A DNA stretch of 64,000 nt from Mycobacterium sp. ST-F2 (GCF_001905655.1 NZ_JMHT01000016.1:62001-126000), one strand, 5' to 3'; shown: positions 51,527 through 60,886, numbered from the stretch's first letter. Numbers and translations: made by a program. Notes: generated by a model not told the origin, from the sequence alone.

Positions 51527-52801
51527 ATGTCCACCACCGCAACACCTTTGGATGCCGAGGCGTCGCCGGGTGAGCGTATGGACGCGTTCTTCGACGAGAT
51601 CGGTGAGCTGACCGGGCAGCGCAACGCGATCGACGCACGGCTGGTGGAGATCGTCGCTGAGATCGATCGTGACGGGCTGTGGGGCGCGACCGGGGCCCGG
51701 TCGCTCACGTCGTTGGTGGCGTGGAAGACCGGGGTGTCGCCTCGCAACGCCGAGGTCATGGTGGCCGTCGCGCATCGGTTGGAGGAATTCCCGCGCTGCG
51801 CCGAGGCGATGGGTGAGGGCCGGTTGTCGTTGGATCAGGTCGGTGTCGTCGCCGAACGTGCGGCCGACGGGTCCGATGAGCACTACGCGCAGTTCGCCGA
51901 AAGCGCCACGGTCACGCAACTGCGGACGGCGGTGAAGCTGGAGCCGCGCCCCGACCCTGGCCCGGACGCGGAGCCGACGCCGGAGCCGCAGCGGTCGATC
52001 AAGAAAACCACCCACGATGACGGTTCCACGACGTACACGATCCGGTTGCCGAAGTTGGAGGCGGCCAAGTTCGATGCGGCGGTGGCGTCGCATCAGGATG
52101 CGTTGATCGCGGACTGGAATCGCGACCACGACGCTGGGGAAACCGGTGAGCCCGCGTCCGAGCAGGTGCCGCCATTCCCGAACCAGGTGGACGCGTTCAT
52201 GAGCCTGGTCGAGGCCGGCTGGGACTGTGATGTGGCGCGCCGCCCGCACGGTCAGCACGCCACGGTCGTCGTGCATTTCGATCTTGAACAGCGTTCGGCG
52301 GCTCTGCATCTGGGGTCGTTGCTCACCGACGACGAACGTCGGCTGCTGTTGTGTGATGCGACGTGCGAGGTGTGGCTGCAGCGGCATGGTCAGCCGATCG
52401 GCGCCGGGAGGTCGACGCGCACCATCAGTCGCCGCCTACGCCGCGCCCTGGAGCACCGCGACCGCTGCTGCGTGGTGCCCGGATGCGGGGCCACCCGCGG
52501 CCTGCACGCCCACCACATCATCCATTGGGAGGACGGCGGGGTCACCGAACTGCACAACCTGGTGCTGGTGTGCCCCTATCACCACCGGTTGCACCACAAA
52601 GGCGGTATCACCATCACCGGGCCCGCTGACCGGCTCGTCGTCACGGATGCTGCCGGGCAACCACTGACCAACCGATCCCTGGCCCGGCCACCCACCACAC
52701 CGCCACCTGATGTGCCGCCGTGCCCCGGACCCACCGGGGAACGCGCCCAATGGTGGTGGTACCAACCCTTCGAACCACCACCCACACCATCAGCCAACTA
52801 G
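51527..52801 (+). CDS. 13E12-type DUF222/HNH endonuclease protein
   Basis: 424 residues from the ATG at 51527. The DUF222 helical domain (MDAFFDEIGELTGQRNAID, then TGARSLTSLVAWKTGVSP) fills the first half. A C-terminal HNH nuclease follows with CCVVPGCGATRGLHAHHI, HWEDGG and HNLVLVCPYHHRLHH. Mycobacteria carry many copies of this 13E12 family, sometimes mobile-intron-like; the role is unknown. The Pro-rich tail ends in PPPTPSAN. Confidence 0.9.
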   Translation: MSTTATPLDAEASPGERMDAFFDEIGELTGQRNAIDARLVEIVAEIDRDGLWGATGARSLTSLVAWKTGVSPRNAEVMVAVAHRLEEFPRCAEAMGEGRLSLDQVGVVAERAADGSDEHYAQFAESATVTQLRTAVKLEPRPDPGPDAEPTPEPQRSIKKTTHDDGSTTYTIRLPKLEAAKFDAAVASHQDALIADWNRDHDAGETGEPASEQVPPFPNQVDAFMSLVEAGWDCDVARRPHGQHATVVVHFDLEQRSAALHLGSLLTDDERRLLLCDATCEVWLQRHGQPIGAGRSTRTISRRLRRALEHRDRCCVVPGCGATRGLHAHHIIHWEDGGVTELHNLVLVCPYHHRLHHKGGITITGPADRLVVTDAAGQPLTNRSLARPPTTPPPDVPPCPGPTGERAQWWWYQPFEPPPTPSAN

Positions 52802-52853
52802 GTGGTGCATCGAATTGACTTGGCCGCCAGGGTGATCCGTGTGCGGCCAGTGC

Positions 52854-53297
52854 CTACCGCCCCGGCAGCCGCGTGGTGACCTCCTGCAGCACCCAACCGT
52901 TACCGTCGGGATCCTCGAACGAGGCGTAAGACGCGTAGCTCCGGCGGTCCGGGTCCGGGCCGGGAACTCGCCCGGCGGTACCTGCCCGGTGGAAGACCCC
53001 ACCCTCGTCGTGGAACACCTCACTGATCGCGACGCCGCGGCCGGCCAACTCAGCACGGGCGGCAACAATGTCGTCGACCACCAGGTACAGGCCGCGCACC
53101 GAGCCGGGCGCAGCATCAGAGACGCCGGTACCGAAGATGACCGAGGCCCCGGAACCCGGTGGGGTCAACTGGATTACGCGGAAGTCGTCGGCGGTGGTGA
53201 AGTCACCGTCCAACCGCCACCCCAACGATTCGTAGAAGCTCTTGGCCCGATCAACGTCGGACACCGGCAGGACTGCGATCTCGAATTTCATATCCAT
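52854..53297 (-). CDS. VOC/glyoxalase-family protein
   Basis: 147 residues with the paired beta-alpha-beta-beta-beta units of the vicinal-oxygen-chelate fold: FEIAVLPVSDVDRAKSFYE, GLYLVVDDIVAARAEL, FEDPDGNGWVLQEV. Such proteins are dioxygenases, glyoxalases or antibiotic-binding proteins. Substrate unknown. Divergent from the thioesterase. Confidence 0.85.
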   Translation of the reverse strand: MDMKFEIAVLPVSDVDRAKSFYESLGWRLDGDFTTADDFRVIQLTPPGSGASVIFGTGVSDAAPGSVRGLYLVVDDIVAARAELAGRGVAISEVFHDEGGVFHRAGTAGRVPGPDPDRRSYASYASFEDPDGNGWVLQEVTTRLPGR

Positions 53298-53423
53298 GCC
53301 GGGTCAAAGCGCCGCGGCCCGCGCAGGCATTCCCACGGATCGTGGGGGTGAGAGGGCCAGGCTATTCGGAATCGATTCTGCGATGGTGGTGCTCAGCGTG
53401 ACGGACGACCGAAAGGACCAGCG

Positions 53424-53855
53424 ATGAGCACGACCGAAATCGCCACCCCCACAATGGACCTCGCTACCCTGAACGACGGCGGCCCATTCCTCACCGCCGC
53501 CGGGCTCCGGCTCACAGAGGTGAGCGGTGACCTTGTCGTCGGCACCATCGAGCTGGGACCCGAACACCACACGCCGTGGGGCGTCGTGCACGGCGGCGTC
53601 TACACCAGTGCGGTGGAGACAGCAGCGAGCGTCGGAGCCAGTGCGGCAGTGGCCGATCGCGGGCAGTTCGCAGTCGGAGTGCACAACAGCACCGACTTCA
53701 TTCGTTCCACGGCCGGCGGCACCGCCACGGTACGAGCCACCCCCGTACAGCAGGGACGCTCCCAGCAGTTGTGGGACGTCACGATCACCGGCCCCGACGG
53801 TCGGCTCCTCGCGCGCGGCAGCCTACGGCTGCACAACGTCGAGCTGCACCGCTAG
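53424..53855 (+). CDS. PaaI-type hotdog thioesterase
   Basis: 143 residues. The hotdog-fold signature HHTPWGVVHGGVYTSAVETAAS contains the HGG motif around the catalytic region, followed by GVHNSTDFIRST. An ATG with GAAAGGACC upstream. It probably hydrolyses aryl- or acyl-CoA esters. Its stop overlaps the convergent Ada-like gene by 4 bp. Confidence 0.88.
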   Translation: MSTTEIATPTMDLATLNDGGPFLTAAGLRLTEVSGDLVVGTIELGPEHHTPWGVVHGGVYTSAVETAASVGASAAVADRGQFAVGVHNSTDFIRSTAGGTATVRATPVQQGRSQQLWDVTITGPDGRLLARGSLRLHNVELHR

Positions 53856-54100
53856 CTCCGCTTCCACCGCTGATATTCCACCGGCAGACAGACCGCGCAG
53901 GGCCGATACCCCGCCGCAACAGCCGCCCGCGCATCGGCGAAGAACACCCGCTGGGTGACGTAGCCGCCGGCAGCGATGGCGCGGGCCGCCGACGGGCAGT
54001 CAAGCCGACCATAGATCTTGCTACGGCGATGTCCCCCAACAGTTCCCGGCGTGCTGCTCACATAGGGCCGGCCCTTCGTGTCGACGAGCTGGTACGTCAT
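53852..54100 (-). CDS. Stand-alone Ada-type zinc-binding domain
   Basis: 82 residues from the ATG at 54100, which overlaps the preceding gene's stop as ATGA. The pattern KIYGRLDCPSA then RVFFADARAAVAAGYRPCAVC is that of the N-terminal Ada domain, whose Cys accepts methyl from DNA phosphotriesters. Only three cysteines are visible, so metal binding may differ from Ada's four-Cys site. There is no AraC or methyltransferase domain. Last gene of the alkylation-damage operon. Confidence 0.78.
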   Translation of the reverse strand: MTYQLVDTKGRPYVSSTPGTVGGHRRSKIYGRLDCPSAARAIAAGGYVTQRVFFADARAAVAAGYRPCAVCLPVEYQRWKRS

Positions 54101-54807
54101 GCGGCGTCGTGGAAGATCAAGCCGAGGGTCATGCGGGAACCAGAGCGCAGCGTGGACACCCCATGACGTACGGGCCCCGCGGCCCAACCGCGTTTCGACA
54201 GCACGGGCCGCTCCCGGGTGGTGATGACCAGCCCGCGTCCGTGCGGAATCGACAGGGCAGTGCCGCGGGACTGGGCCCTGGGCCGCTGCTCGTAGAGCAG
54301 GAACTCGCCACCGGTGTAATCGACGTCGGGCCTAGTCAGGTTGATGACGACCTGCAGTGGAAACACCAAGTCTCCGTACAGATCCTGGTGCAGGGCGCAC
54401 CAGCCGCCGGCGCCGTACTTGAGCAGCAGTGCCGTGGTCCGCGTCTGCCCCGCCCGGTGACAGGTATCCAGCCATTCGTCGAAGCTGTCCGGCCATGGCG
54501 GGTCGCGGCGCAGTTTCGTCCACCAGTCCCGAGCGATGGGCAGCAACCTCGGATACAGCGCATGTTTGAGCTCGCTGACAGCATCGGGATAAGGGCGGTT
54601 GAAGTACCGGTATTGGCCTTCGCCGAACCGGTATCGGGCCATGTCGATGGTCGAGCGGAAGCGGCGCGCGTCCGGGTAGAGGGCGGCCAGTTCGGCGGTT
54701 TCGTCCGGTGTGAGCAGAGGCCCGGTCAGCGCGCAGCCGACCGTGTCCAGCTCGGTGCGGACCGCGTCCCAGTCCGTGGCGTCCACGCGCTGCTGCCAGA
54801 CGGTCAT
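54097..54807 (-). CDS. 2OG-Fe(II) dioxygenase in an alkylation-repair operon
   Basis: 236 residues. The iron ligands are seen as HQD (GWCALHQDLYGDLVFPLQ) and a distal His in VRHGVS, with the 2-oxoglutarate Arg in GSRMTLGLIF. This is the prolyl-hydroxylase-like group that often travels with ada/ogt genes, distinct in detail from AlkB. It overlaps ogt and the Ada-domain gene by 4 bp on each side, so it is likely part of oxidative dealkylation. Confidence 0.85.
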   Translation of the reverse strand: MTVWQQRVDATDWDAVRTELDTVGCALTGPLLTPDETAELAALYPDARRFRSTIDMARYRFGEGQYRYFNRPYPDAVSELKHALYPRLLPIARDWWTKLRRDPPWPDSFDEWLDTCHRAGQTRTTALLLKYGAGGWCALHQDLYGDLVFPLQVVINLTRPDVDYTGGEFLLYEQRPRAQSRGTALSIPHGRGLVITTRERPVLSKRGWAAGPVRHGVSTLRSGSRMTLGLIFHDAA

Positions 54808-55418
54808 GCCGCGGCCTCCAGATCGAGCAGCAGACGCTTGGCCTCCGGACCACCGAGGTAGCCGCCCATCGCACCGTCACTGCGCACCACACGATGGCAC
54901 GGAACCACCACGGGCAGTGGGTTTTTCGCGCACGCGGTGCCGACGGCACGCACCGCCTTGGGGCTGCCCGCGAGCGCGGCGACGGCCGCGTAGCTGGCGG
55001 TCTCGCCGTAGCCGATCTGGGGCAGGTGGTGCAGGACCGCGCTCCGGAAGCCGGCGGACAGGCGCCAGTCCAGAGGCACGTCGAAAGTGCGTCGGGTCCG
55101 GGCGAAGTACTCGTCGAGCTGACGGGCGGCCGCGTCGAGTCGGTCCGGCGCGTGCAGGATGCGTGGACTCACCTTGTCGGCCAGCTGCTGCAGCACCGCG
55201 TCGTGGTCTTCGCGGGCGTAGGCAACACGGACCAACCCCCGTTCGGTGGCAGCCAACAGCAGCGGGCCCACCGGAGTGTCGACGGTGCGGTAGGCGAGGT
55301 CCAGCAGGCCCTCGTGTTGAGCGGCGGCGGCCAGACGGCTGTGCAGCGCGGCGAGCTTGTCGGCGCCGGGTTGGGTGACACGCGCCAGGTCGGTGGCGAT
55401 GTGCTCGTTGTCAGTCAT
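54804..55418 (-). CDS. ogt: Methylated-DNA-protein-cysteine methyltransferase
   Basis: 204 residues. The active-site motif VVVPCHRVV, the following GAMGGYLGG and the DNA-binding GETASYAAVAALAG helix are present, so it should repair O6-alkylguanine suicidally. A roughly 35-residue N-terminal extension, MTDNEHIATDLARVTQPG, is longer than in E. coli Ogt. The ATG at 55418 lies 8 bp inside the sigma factor gene. Confidence 0.92.
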   Translation of the reverse strand: MTDNEHIATDLARVTQPGADKLAALHSRLAAAAQHEGLLDLAYRTVDTPVGPLLLAATERGLVRVAYAREDHDAVLQQLADKVSPRILHAPDRLDAAARQLDEYFARTRRTFDVPLDWRLSAGFRSAVLHHLPQIGYGETASYAAVAALAGSPKAVRAVGTACAKNPLPVVVPCHRVVRSDGAMGGYLGGPEAKRLLLDLEAAA

Positions 55419-55932
55419 GGTGGTCTCCTTTCGGCGGAGTGCCGGTGTAGGTGCGGCGAAGCGTCGCGATGCCGTCGCTCGCGGCGCGGCGGGCGGCCGC
55501 GGCGGTACCGCCGACGATGTCGGCGATCTCGTTGTAGGGCAGGCCGGCCAGATAGTGATAGGCGACGGCGAGCTTCTGCTTGTCGGGTAGTTGATCGACC
55601 GCAGTGGCGAGGTCGTCGAAATCCACGGCGTCTCGCGGCCCCGGCGTCTCGGGCACGACATCGGTCGGGACGGGCTGACGTGTCCGGGCCCGCGTGATGT
55701 CGATGGCCTTACGGTGCGCGATGGTCACCAGCCAGGCCTCCAGGTTGGCGTCGGCGGGAAGGTCCGGGTAGGCCTTCAGCGCCGCCAGGAACGTCTCTGA
55801 CCAGGCGTCATCGGCGTCATGTGCACCGACGACGGTGCAACACACCCGGAAGACGGTCGGGCCGTGGTTGCGGACCACGGCCTCGAACGGCGGTTTGGCT
55901 TTCACACCCTGTAGACGCTCCGCGGCCGGCAT
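55411..55932 (-). CDS. ECF-type RNA polymerase sigma factor
   Basis: 173 residues. Region 2 contains FRVCCTVVGAHDADDAWSET and region 4 DQLPDKQKLAVAYHYLAGLPY with the HTH NEIADIVGGTAAAARR. No anti-sigma gene is adjacent. It heads the operon with ogt, the 2OG oxygenase and the Ada domain, so it probably switches on alkylation-damage genes. Confidence 0.9.
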   Translation of the reverse strand: MPAAERLQGVKAKPPFEAVVRNHGPTVFRVCCTVVGAHDADDAWSETFLAALKAYPDLPADANLEAWLVTIAHRKAIDITRARTRQPVPTDVVPETPGPRDAVDFDDLATAVDQLPDKQKLAVAYHYLAGLPYNEIADIVGGTAAAARRAASDGIATLRRTYTGTPPKGDHHD

Positions 55933-55953
55933 TTGTGAGGTGTCGGCTGACTT

Positions 55954-56757
55954 TTACAGCTCCCGCAGCGCTTCGAGCGCTTTCGCGGAGTCGCTGCCGA
56001 GGTCGGCGCGGAATGTGATGACGTGCTGACCACCAGAATGCGGCAGGTTCAACCGGTTGCGGTGCAGGAAGAGTTCACCGACCACAGGATGACGCACGTG
56101 CATGACCCCCGGCCGATAGCCGACGTCGGCCCGTGACCAGAGGTCGCGGAAACGGGCACTGGCGGAAGACAGTTCGTTGACCATGCGCTGCAGGTGCGGA
56201 TCGTCGGGGTGAGCACCGGTGACTTCCCGCAGCCCGCCGACCGCGACCTCGGTCGCCTCGTCCCAGTCGACGTAGAACTCCCTGGCCGCCGGATCCAGCA
56301 GCCGCCACGCGAGAATGTTGGAGCCAGGCCGGAATCCAGGTGCCAGCGCACACGCGAGTTGATTGGCGGCCAGCACATCCTGATACCGGCTGGCGACGAA
56401 GGCCGGCATGGGGAACTGGTCGATCAGGTCGGGGAGGCCGTCGCGGGCCTCCTCCAATTCCGACTTCTCCCACTGGGTTCCGCTCGGATTGGCCAATTGG
56501 TGCAGGTATTCGGTGCCCTTGATGTCCAGTTGCAGCGCCCGGGCCAGCGCGTCCAGAATCTGCGGTGACGGGTTCTTGTCGCGCCCCTGCTCCAAACGCA
56601 GGTAGTAGTCGGAACTGATACCCGCCAGCAACGCAAGTTCCTCACGGCGCAGCCCGGCGACGCGGCGTCGGGCACCTGGGATCAGCCCGACATCCTCAGG
56701 CCGCACCTGCTCACGCCGTGACCTGAGGTAATCACCGAGCGCGTTCCCCTTCGCCAT
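55954..56757 (-). CDS. MmyB-type helix-turn-helix regulator
   Basis: 267 residues. N-terminal XRE-type HTH (LGDYLRSRREQVRPEDVGL and RRVAGLRREELALLAGISSDYYLRLEQGRD) followed by the MmyB-like PAS/ligand domain with FPMPAFVASRYQDVLAANQLA and ending in ADLGSDSAKALEALREL. Such regulators often control the neighbouring oxidoreductase or hydrolase operon and may bind fatty-acid-like ligands. Divergent from the 56.9-62.2 kb operon, so likely its repressor or activator. Confidence 0.9.
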   Translation of the reverse strand: MAKGNALGDYLRSRREQVRPEDVGLIPGARRRVAGLRREELALLAGISSDYYLRLEQGRDKNPSPQILDALARALQLDIKGTEYLHQLANPSGTQWEKSELEEARDGLPDLIDQFPMPAFVASRYQDVLAANQLACALAPGFRPGSNILAWRLLDPAAREFYVDWDEATEVAVGGLREVTGAHPDDPHLQRMVNELSSASARFRDLWSRADVGYRPGVMHVRHPVVGELFLHRNRLNLPHSGGQHVITFRADLGSDSAKALEALREL

Positions 56758-56907
56758 CGGCTAAGCCTAATGGCCGCACTCGTCAACGCGGCTCGTTCCT
56801 CGCCATGCCAACCCTGTCCCTGCCAATACCAGGATCGCGGCGGCGTTCCCATCGAACTCGTCGCGGCCTGATCGTGGATATCAGCAGGCGAGACAAGGAG
56901 TGTGGAC

Positions 56908-57798
56908 ATGAACCGACGGGACGTCGAATTCACCACCGATGACGGCGTGGTGCTGCGCGGCTGGCTGTTCCTGCCGGACGGCGCAGGGCCACACCCGGGC
57001 ATCACGATGGCGCACGGCTTCGCCGGGGTGAAGGAACACGGGCTGGCGCGGTTCGCCGAACTGTTCGCCGACGCCGGATTCGTCGTCCTGGTGCACGATC
57101 ACCGGGGATTCGGCGCCAGCGATGGCGCGCCGCGCGGTGACGTCGACCCGTGGGTACAGATCGCCGACTGGCGGCGCGCCATCTCGTTCCTGGAAAGTCA
57201 TCCGTCGGTCGATCCGTCTCGAATCGGCTTGTGGGGCAGCAGTTATGCCGGTGGGCACGCCCTCGTGCTGGGCGCCACCGACCGCCGGCTGCGAGCCGTC
57301 GTCGCGCAGGTGCCGACGATCAGCGGCTACCAGCAGGGCCTGCGCCGGGTGGCACCCGAGCACGTGGCCGCGCTGGAGACGGCATTCATCGATGACGAAC
57401 GCCGACGGTTCCGGGGCGAGGCGCCGGCGGTGCAGGCGATCGTCAGCGACGACCCCGCGGTACCCGCCGCCTATCGCTCCGCCGAAGCCATCGCCTTCTA
57501 CACGCAACCGGTACCGGACGGGGCGTGGGCCAACACGATGACGGTGCGGTCGTCCCGCGCGGCACGCATGTACGAGCCGGGCACCTGGATCGCCCGGGTG
57601 TCCCCCACACCGCTGCTCATGGTCGTCGGACTGCGCGACACCGTCACCATGACCGACCTGGAACTCCAGGCCTACGAACAGGCTCTCGAGCCCAAGAAGC
57701 TGGTCACCATCGACGGCGGGCACTTCGACCCCTACCTCTCCCAGTTCCCCACGGCCGGCGCCGCTGCCCGCGACTGGTTCACCGAACACCTCGCCTGA
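56908..57798 (+). CDS. Alpha/beta hydrolase
   Basis: 296 residues. The oxyanion segment AHGFAGVKEHG, nucleophile GSSYAGGHAL (about residue 110), acid GLRDTVTMTD and late His in DGGHFDPY are visible, a dienelactone-hydrolase/DUF1100-like order. The ATG at 56908 has AAGGAG 7 bp upstream; a GTG two codons earlier has worse spacing. First gene of the operon ending with the MFS transporter. Confidence 0.87.
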   Translation: MNRRDVEFTTDDGVVLRGWLFLPDGAGPHPGITMAHGFAGVKEHGLARFAELFADAGFVVLVHDHRGFGASDGAPRGDVDPWVQIADWRRAISFLESHPSVDPSRIGLWGSSYAGGHALVLGATDRRLRAVVAQVPTISGYQQGLRRVAPEHVAALETAFIDDERRRFRGEAPAVQAIVSDDPAVPAAYRSAEAIAFYTQPVPDGAWANTMTVRSSRAARMYEPGTWIARVSPTPLLMVVGLRDTVTMTDLELQAYEQALEPKKLVTIDGGHFDPYLSQFPTAGAAARDWFTEHLA

Positions 57799-57810
57799 AA
57801 GGACTTCATC

Positions 57811-58650
57811 ATGACCACGCTGAACTACGAGGTGCTGGTGCACGACGGACTGCGTCGCCACCGCGAACAGCGACTGCCCGACGGCAGCCCCATCGTGTCC
57901 TCGCCGGTCTCATCCACGCTCATCTTCGGCGATCACGACGCCGTGCTCGTCGACCCGCCATTCACCCACGACCAGATCGGAAGGGTCGGCGATTGGATCG
58001 ACGCCTCGGGCAAGACTCTCACGGCCGTCTACGCCACGCATGGCCACGGCGACCATTGGTTCGGCACCGACGTTCTGCTGCAACGCTTTCCGGGCGCTGT
58101 CGCCTACGCGACGGCGGGCACCATCAGCAAGATGCACGAGCAGGCCACGGCGGGCCGTGCCCAGATGTGGGATGTCGACTTTCCGGGCATGATCCCGCCG
58201 AGCCCCGTTGTCTACCAACAGGTTCCGGACGACGGGTTCGAGCTGGAGGGGGAACGCCTGGTCCCCATCGATGTCGGCCACACCGATACCGATGACACCA
58301 CCGTTCTGCACGTACCGTCGATCGGCCTGGTCGTCGCCGGCGACGTCGCCTACAACGGCGTGCACCAGTATCTGCTGGAGAGCGACCACGGCGGTATCCG
58401 GTCATGGCTGCAGGCCCTCAACAAGGTCACCGCGTTACAGCCCCTCGCGGTGGTGGCCGGGCACAAGAACAAAGACCTCCCCGACGACCCCGCGATTCTC
58501 AACGACACGCGCAACTATCTGCTCGACGCACAGCGACTGCTGGCTGGAAACCCCAGTCCCCGTGAATTTTTCGACCACATGATCCGGCTGTACCCGGACC
58601 GCCTCAACGTCGGCCCGGTCTGGTACAGCGCCGTGGCCCTCCTGTCCTGA
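57811..58650 (+). CDS. Metallo-beta-lactamase-fold hydrolase
   Basis: 279 residues with ATHGHGDHWFGT (HxHxDH), DVGHTDTDDTT and the GDVAYNGVH Asp region. It ends with AGHKNKDLPDD and a helical tail. An ATG follows AAAGGAC. The damaged paralogue at 60501 lies in the same operon. Substrate not predictable; lactonase or thioester types are possible. Confidence 0.88.
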   Translation: MTTLNYEVLVHDGLRRHREQRLPDGSPIVSSPVSSTLIFGDHDAVLVDPPFTHDQIGRVGDWIDASGKTLTAVYATHGHGDHWFGTDVLLQRFPGAVAYATAGTISKMHEQATAGRAQMWDVDFPGMIPPSPVVYQQVPDDGFELEGERLVPIDVGHTDTDDTTVLHVPSIGLVVAGDVAYNGVHQYLLESDHGGIRSWLQALNKVTALQPLAVVAGHKNKDLPDDPAILNDTRNYLLDAQRLLAGNPSPREFFDHMIRLYPDRLNVGPVWYSAVALLS

Positions 58651-58663
58651 AAGGCATTCCATC

Positions 58664-59374
58664 ATGATCATCGACCCCGCAGACCTCGACCCGACCTCGG
58701 CCTACAAGCTGCTCATCGGCAGCGTCCTGCCCCGCCCCATCGCCTGGGTCAGCACCGCATCGACCGAAGGCGTCGGCAACATCGCGCCGATCTCGTTCTT
58801 CACCGTGGTCGGCCGCATGCCGCCGATGCTGTCCATCAGCCTGCAGCCGCGGTCCGATGGCGTCACGTTGAAAGACACCTTCGTCAACATCCGCGACACC
58901 AACGAGTTCGTCGTCAACATCGCCACCATCGACAACGCCGACGCGGTGCACCGGTCAGCGTTCGAATTCGACCACGACGTCGATGAATTCGCCGCGCTCG
59001 GCCTACACAAGGCGGCATCGGAGGTGGTGTCGGCGCCCCGCATCGCCGAAGCTCCGATCTCGTTCGAGTGCGAGGTGGACCGCATCTTCGAGATGCCGCC
59101 CCTGCCCGACCACGTCGTGTGGGGACGGGTGAAGAAGATTCACGTCCGCGATGAGCTCTACCTGCCGAGCGGACGCATCGACGTCGGTGCGCTGGGGGCG
59201 TTCGGCCGTCTGGCTGCCGAATACTCGTTGATCGACAACATTTTCACCACGCCGCTGCCCGCGGACGTCGTCGAGACCCTCAGCACCCGGCGGGCCGCCC
59301 GCATCGATGGCCATTCGGCCGACTTCTCCCCCATCGACACCGCCGCCTGGTCTGCCTCTGGAGCCACGAAATGA
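58664..59374 (+). CDS. Flavin reductase-like protein (flavoprotein, split-barrel)
   Basis: 236 residues of the FMN-binding split-barrel type. The motif LPRPIAWVSTASTEGVGNIAPISFF opens the domain, and EFVVNIA and WGRVKKIHVRDELYL follow. These proteins reduce free FMN or act as flavin-dependent hydrolase/oxygenase partners. Fourteen bp after the MBL gene; its stop overlaps the next start as ATGA. Confidence 0.9.
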   Translation: MIIDPADLDPTSAYKLLIGSVLPRPIAWVSTASTEGVGNIAPISFFTVVGRMPPMLSISLQPRSDGVTLKDTFVNIRDTNEFVVNIATIDNADAVHRSAFEFDHDVDEFAALGLHKAASEVVSAPRIAEAPISFECEVDRIFEMPPLPDHVVWGRVKKIHVRDELYLPSGRIDVGALGAFGRLAAEYSLIDNIFTTPLPADVVETLSTRRAARIDGHSADFSPIDTAAWSASGATK

Positions 59375-60504
59375 CCACCGTCCTGTTCATCCATGGCTTC
59401 CTCGACGACGAAACCGTCTGGGATGACGTGATTTCCGCGCTGCCCGACGATGTCGCGCCGGTGCGTTACACCTTGCCGGGCTTCGGCGCACGCGCACAGT
59501 CGGCCTCCGACCCAGCCGCCATATCGCTGCGATCGCTGGCGGCCGAGGCCGGCCAACTGCTCGACGGCGCCGAGTCCGACGTGATCGTCGTGGGTCAGAG
59601 CATGGGCGCACAGGTCGCGGAGTTGGTGGCCCTCGCGCACGCCGACAAGGTCATCGGCTTGGTCCTCATCACCCCGGTGCCATTGGGCGGCACCAGACTT
59701 CCCGCTGAGGCGGTCGCGCAGTTCCGGGCGCTGGGCGGCGATCCTGACGGCCAGCGGGCCGCCCGCGTGCACCTGTCACCGAAACTCAGTGCCGAACAAC
59801 TCGACCGGTTGACCCGGATCGGCGCAACCACGCAGCCGGATGTGGTCGCCCGGTACGTCGATATCTGGAACGACGGCGATGCGGAGGCAGCCGCGGCCGG
59901 TGAATTCACCGGCCCCGTCGCGGTAATTCGGGGCGGTGCAGATTCATTCGTCACCGACGAGGTCATCGCCACCGTCACAGCGCGGCTGCCGCAGGCGCGC
60001 AAGCACGTCATCGACGACGGCGGGCACTGGGTCCATGTCGAGCACCCCGGACAGGTGAGCGCAGTACTTCTCGACTTCGTCGCGGAGACCGCGCCCGCTG
60101 CGACGAAGGGCTGGCAGCAGGGTTTCCTCGAGCAGTCCCAGCACACGTTCGCCGACGAATTCGCCGAGGACATCGTGCTGGACACCAGCGTCATGACCAC
60201 ACCGGTCCGCGGCCGACAGCTCGTCGCGGCGGTGATGGCCACAGCGAGCTCGATCTACGAAACCCTGGAGTTCACCGAAACCGCGGAGTCCGGGCAGACG
60301 AGTTACCTGCAGTGGCGGGCAACGGCATTCGGCGGCACCGCAATACGCGGCGTGACCATTCTGCAGCGCGACGCCGAAGGCAAGATCGCGAACGCCGCCA
60401 TCCACCACCGGCCGCTGCCGGCAGTATTGCGGTTCTCCGCCGAGATCCGCGACCGCCTGACCGGCGTGCTGTCACCCGATCATTTCATCGCGGAGGCACC
60501 GTGA
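59371..60504 (+). CDS. Alpha/beta hydrolase fused to an NTF2-like domain
   Basis: 377 residues in two parts. The first (1-245) is an alpha/beta hydrolase with FIHGFLDDETVWDDV, nucleophile GQSMGAQ (about residue 74) and DDGGHWVHVEHP. The second (about 255-377) is SnoaL/NTF2-like: FLEQSQHTFADEFAEDIVLD and ATAFGGTAIRGVTILQ. The fusion of a hydrolase and an NTF2 domain is uncommon. Starts inside the previous stop and overlaps the next gene by 4 bp. Confidence 0.85.
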   Translation: MTTVLFIHGFLDDETVWDDVISALPDDVAPVRYTLPGFGARAQSASDPAAISLRSLAAEAGQLLDGAESDVIVVGQSMGAQVAELVALAHADKVIGLVLITPVPLGGTRLPAEAVAQFRALGGDPDGQRAARVHLSPKLSAEQLDRLTRIGATTQPDVVARYVDIWNDGDAEAAAAGEFTGPVAVIRGGADSFVTDEVIATVTARLPQARKHVIDDGGHWVHVEHPGQVSAVLLDFVAETAPAATKGWQQGFLEQSQHTFADEFAEDIVLDTSVMTTPVRGRQLVAAVMATASSIYETLEFTETAESGQTSYLQWRATAFGGTAIRGVTILQRDAEGKIANAAIHHRPLPAVLRFSAEIRDRLTGVLSPDHFIAEAP

Positions 60505-60886
60505 ATCCCACTCTGCAGCACCAGACCTACGTCACCGCCCAGATCCCGCAGTCGGGGCGCGGGCCGCTGCCCGACGGCAGTCCGCGCATGTGGTCACCCA
60601 TCACGTCGACCCTGATCTACGGCGTACACGACGCAGTGCTGGTCGACCCACCGCTGACCACCGCCCCCTGCACCCGCGCGTCGTCATCGCGGGCCACAAG
60701 AACCCCGACGCCGCCGACGACGCGTCGCAGATCGCGGAGACCCGCCGCTACCTCACCGACGCCCGGGACCTCCTCACCACGGCCGGCGGTGCTCAGGAGT
60801 TCTACGAAGCGATGCTGTCCCGGTACCCCGACCGGATCAACCCCGGCGCGCTGTGGGGCGCCGCCATCACGCTGTTCCCAGCCTGA
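60501..60886 (+). pseudogene. MBL-fold hydrolase, internally deleted and frameshifted
   Basis: The first about 50 codons (GTG at 60501) match the start of the intact MBL gene at 57811, up to LVDPPLTT. The sequence then jumps to its C-terminal part, in another frame: HPRVVIAGHKNPDAADDA, continuing to the stop. About 150 residues including the whole HxHxDH metal site are missing. It is a remnant of a tandem paralogue, still in line with the operon, and cannot be active. Confidence 0.85.
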
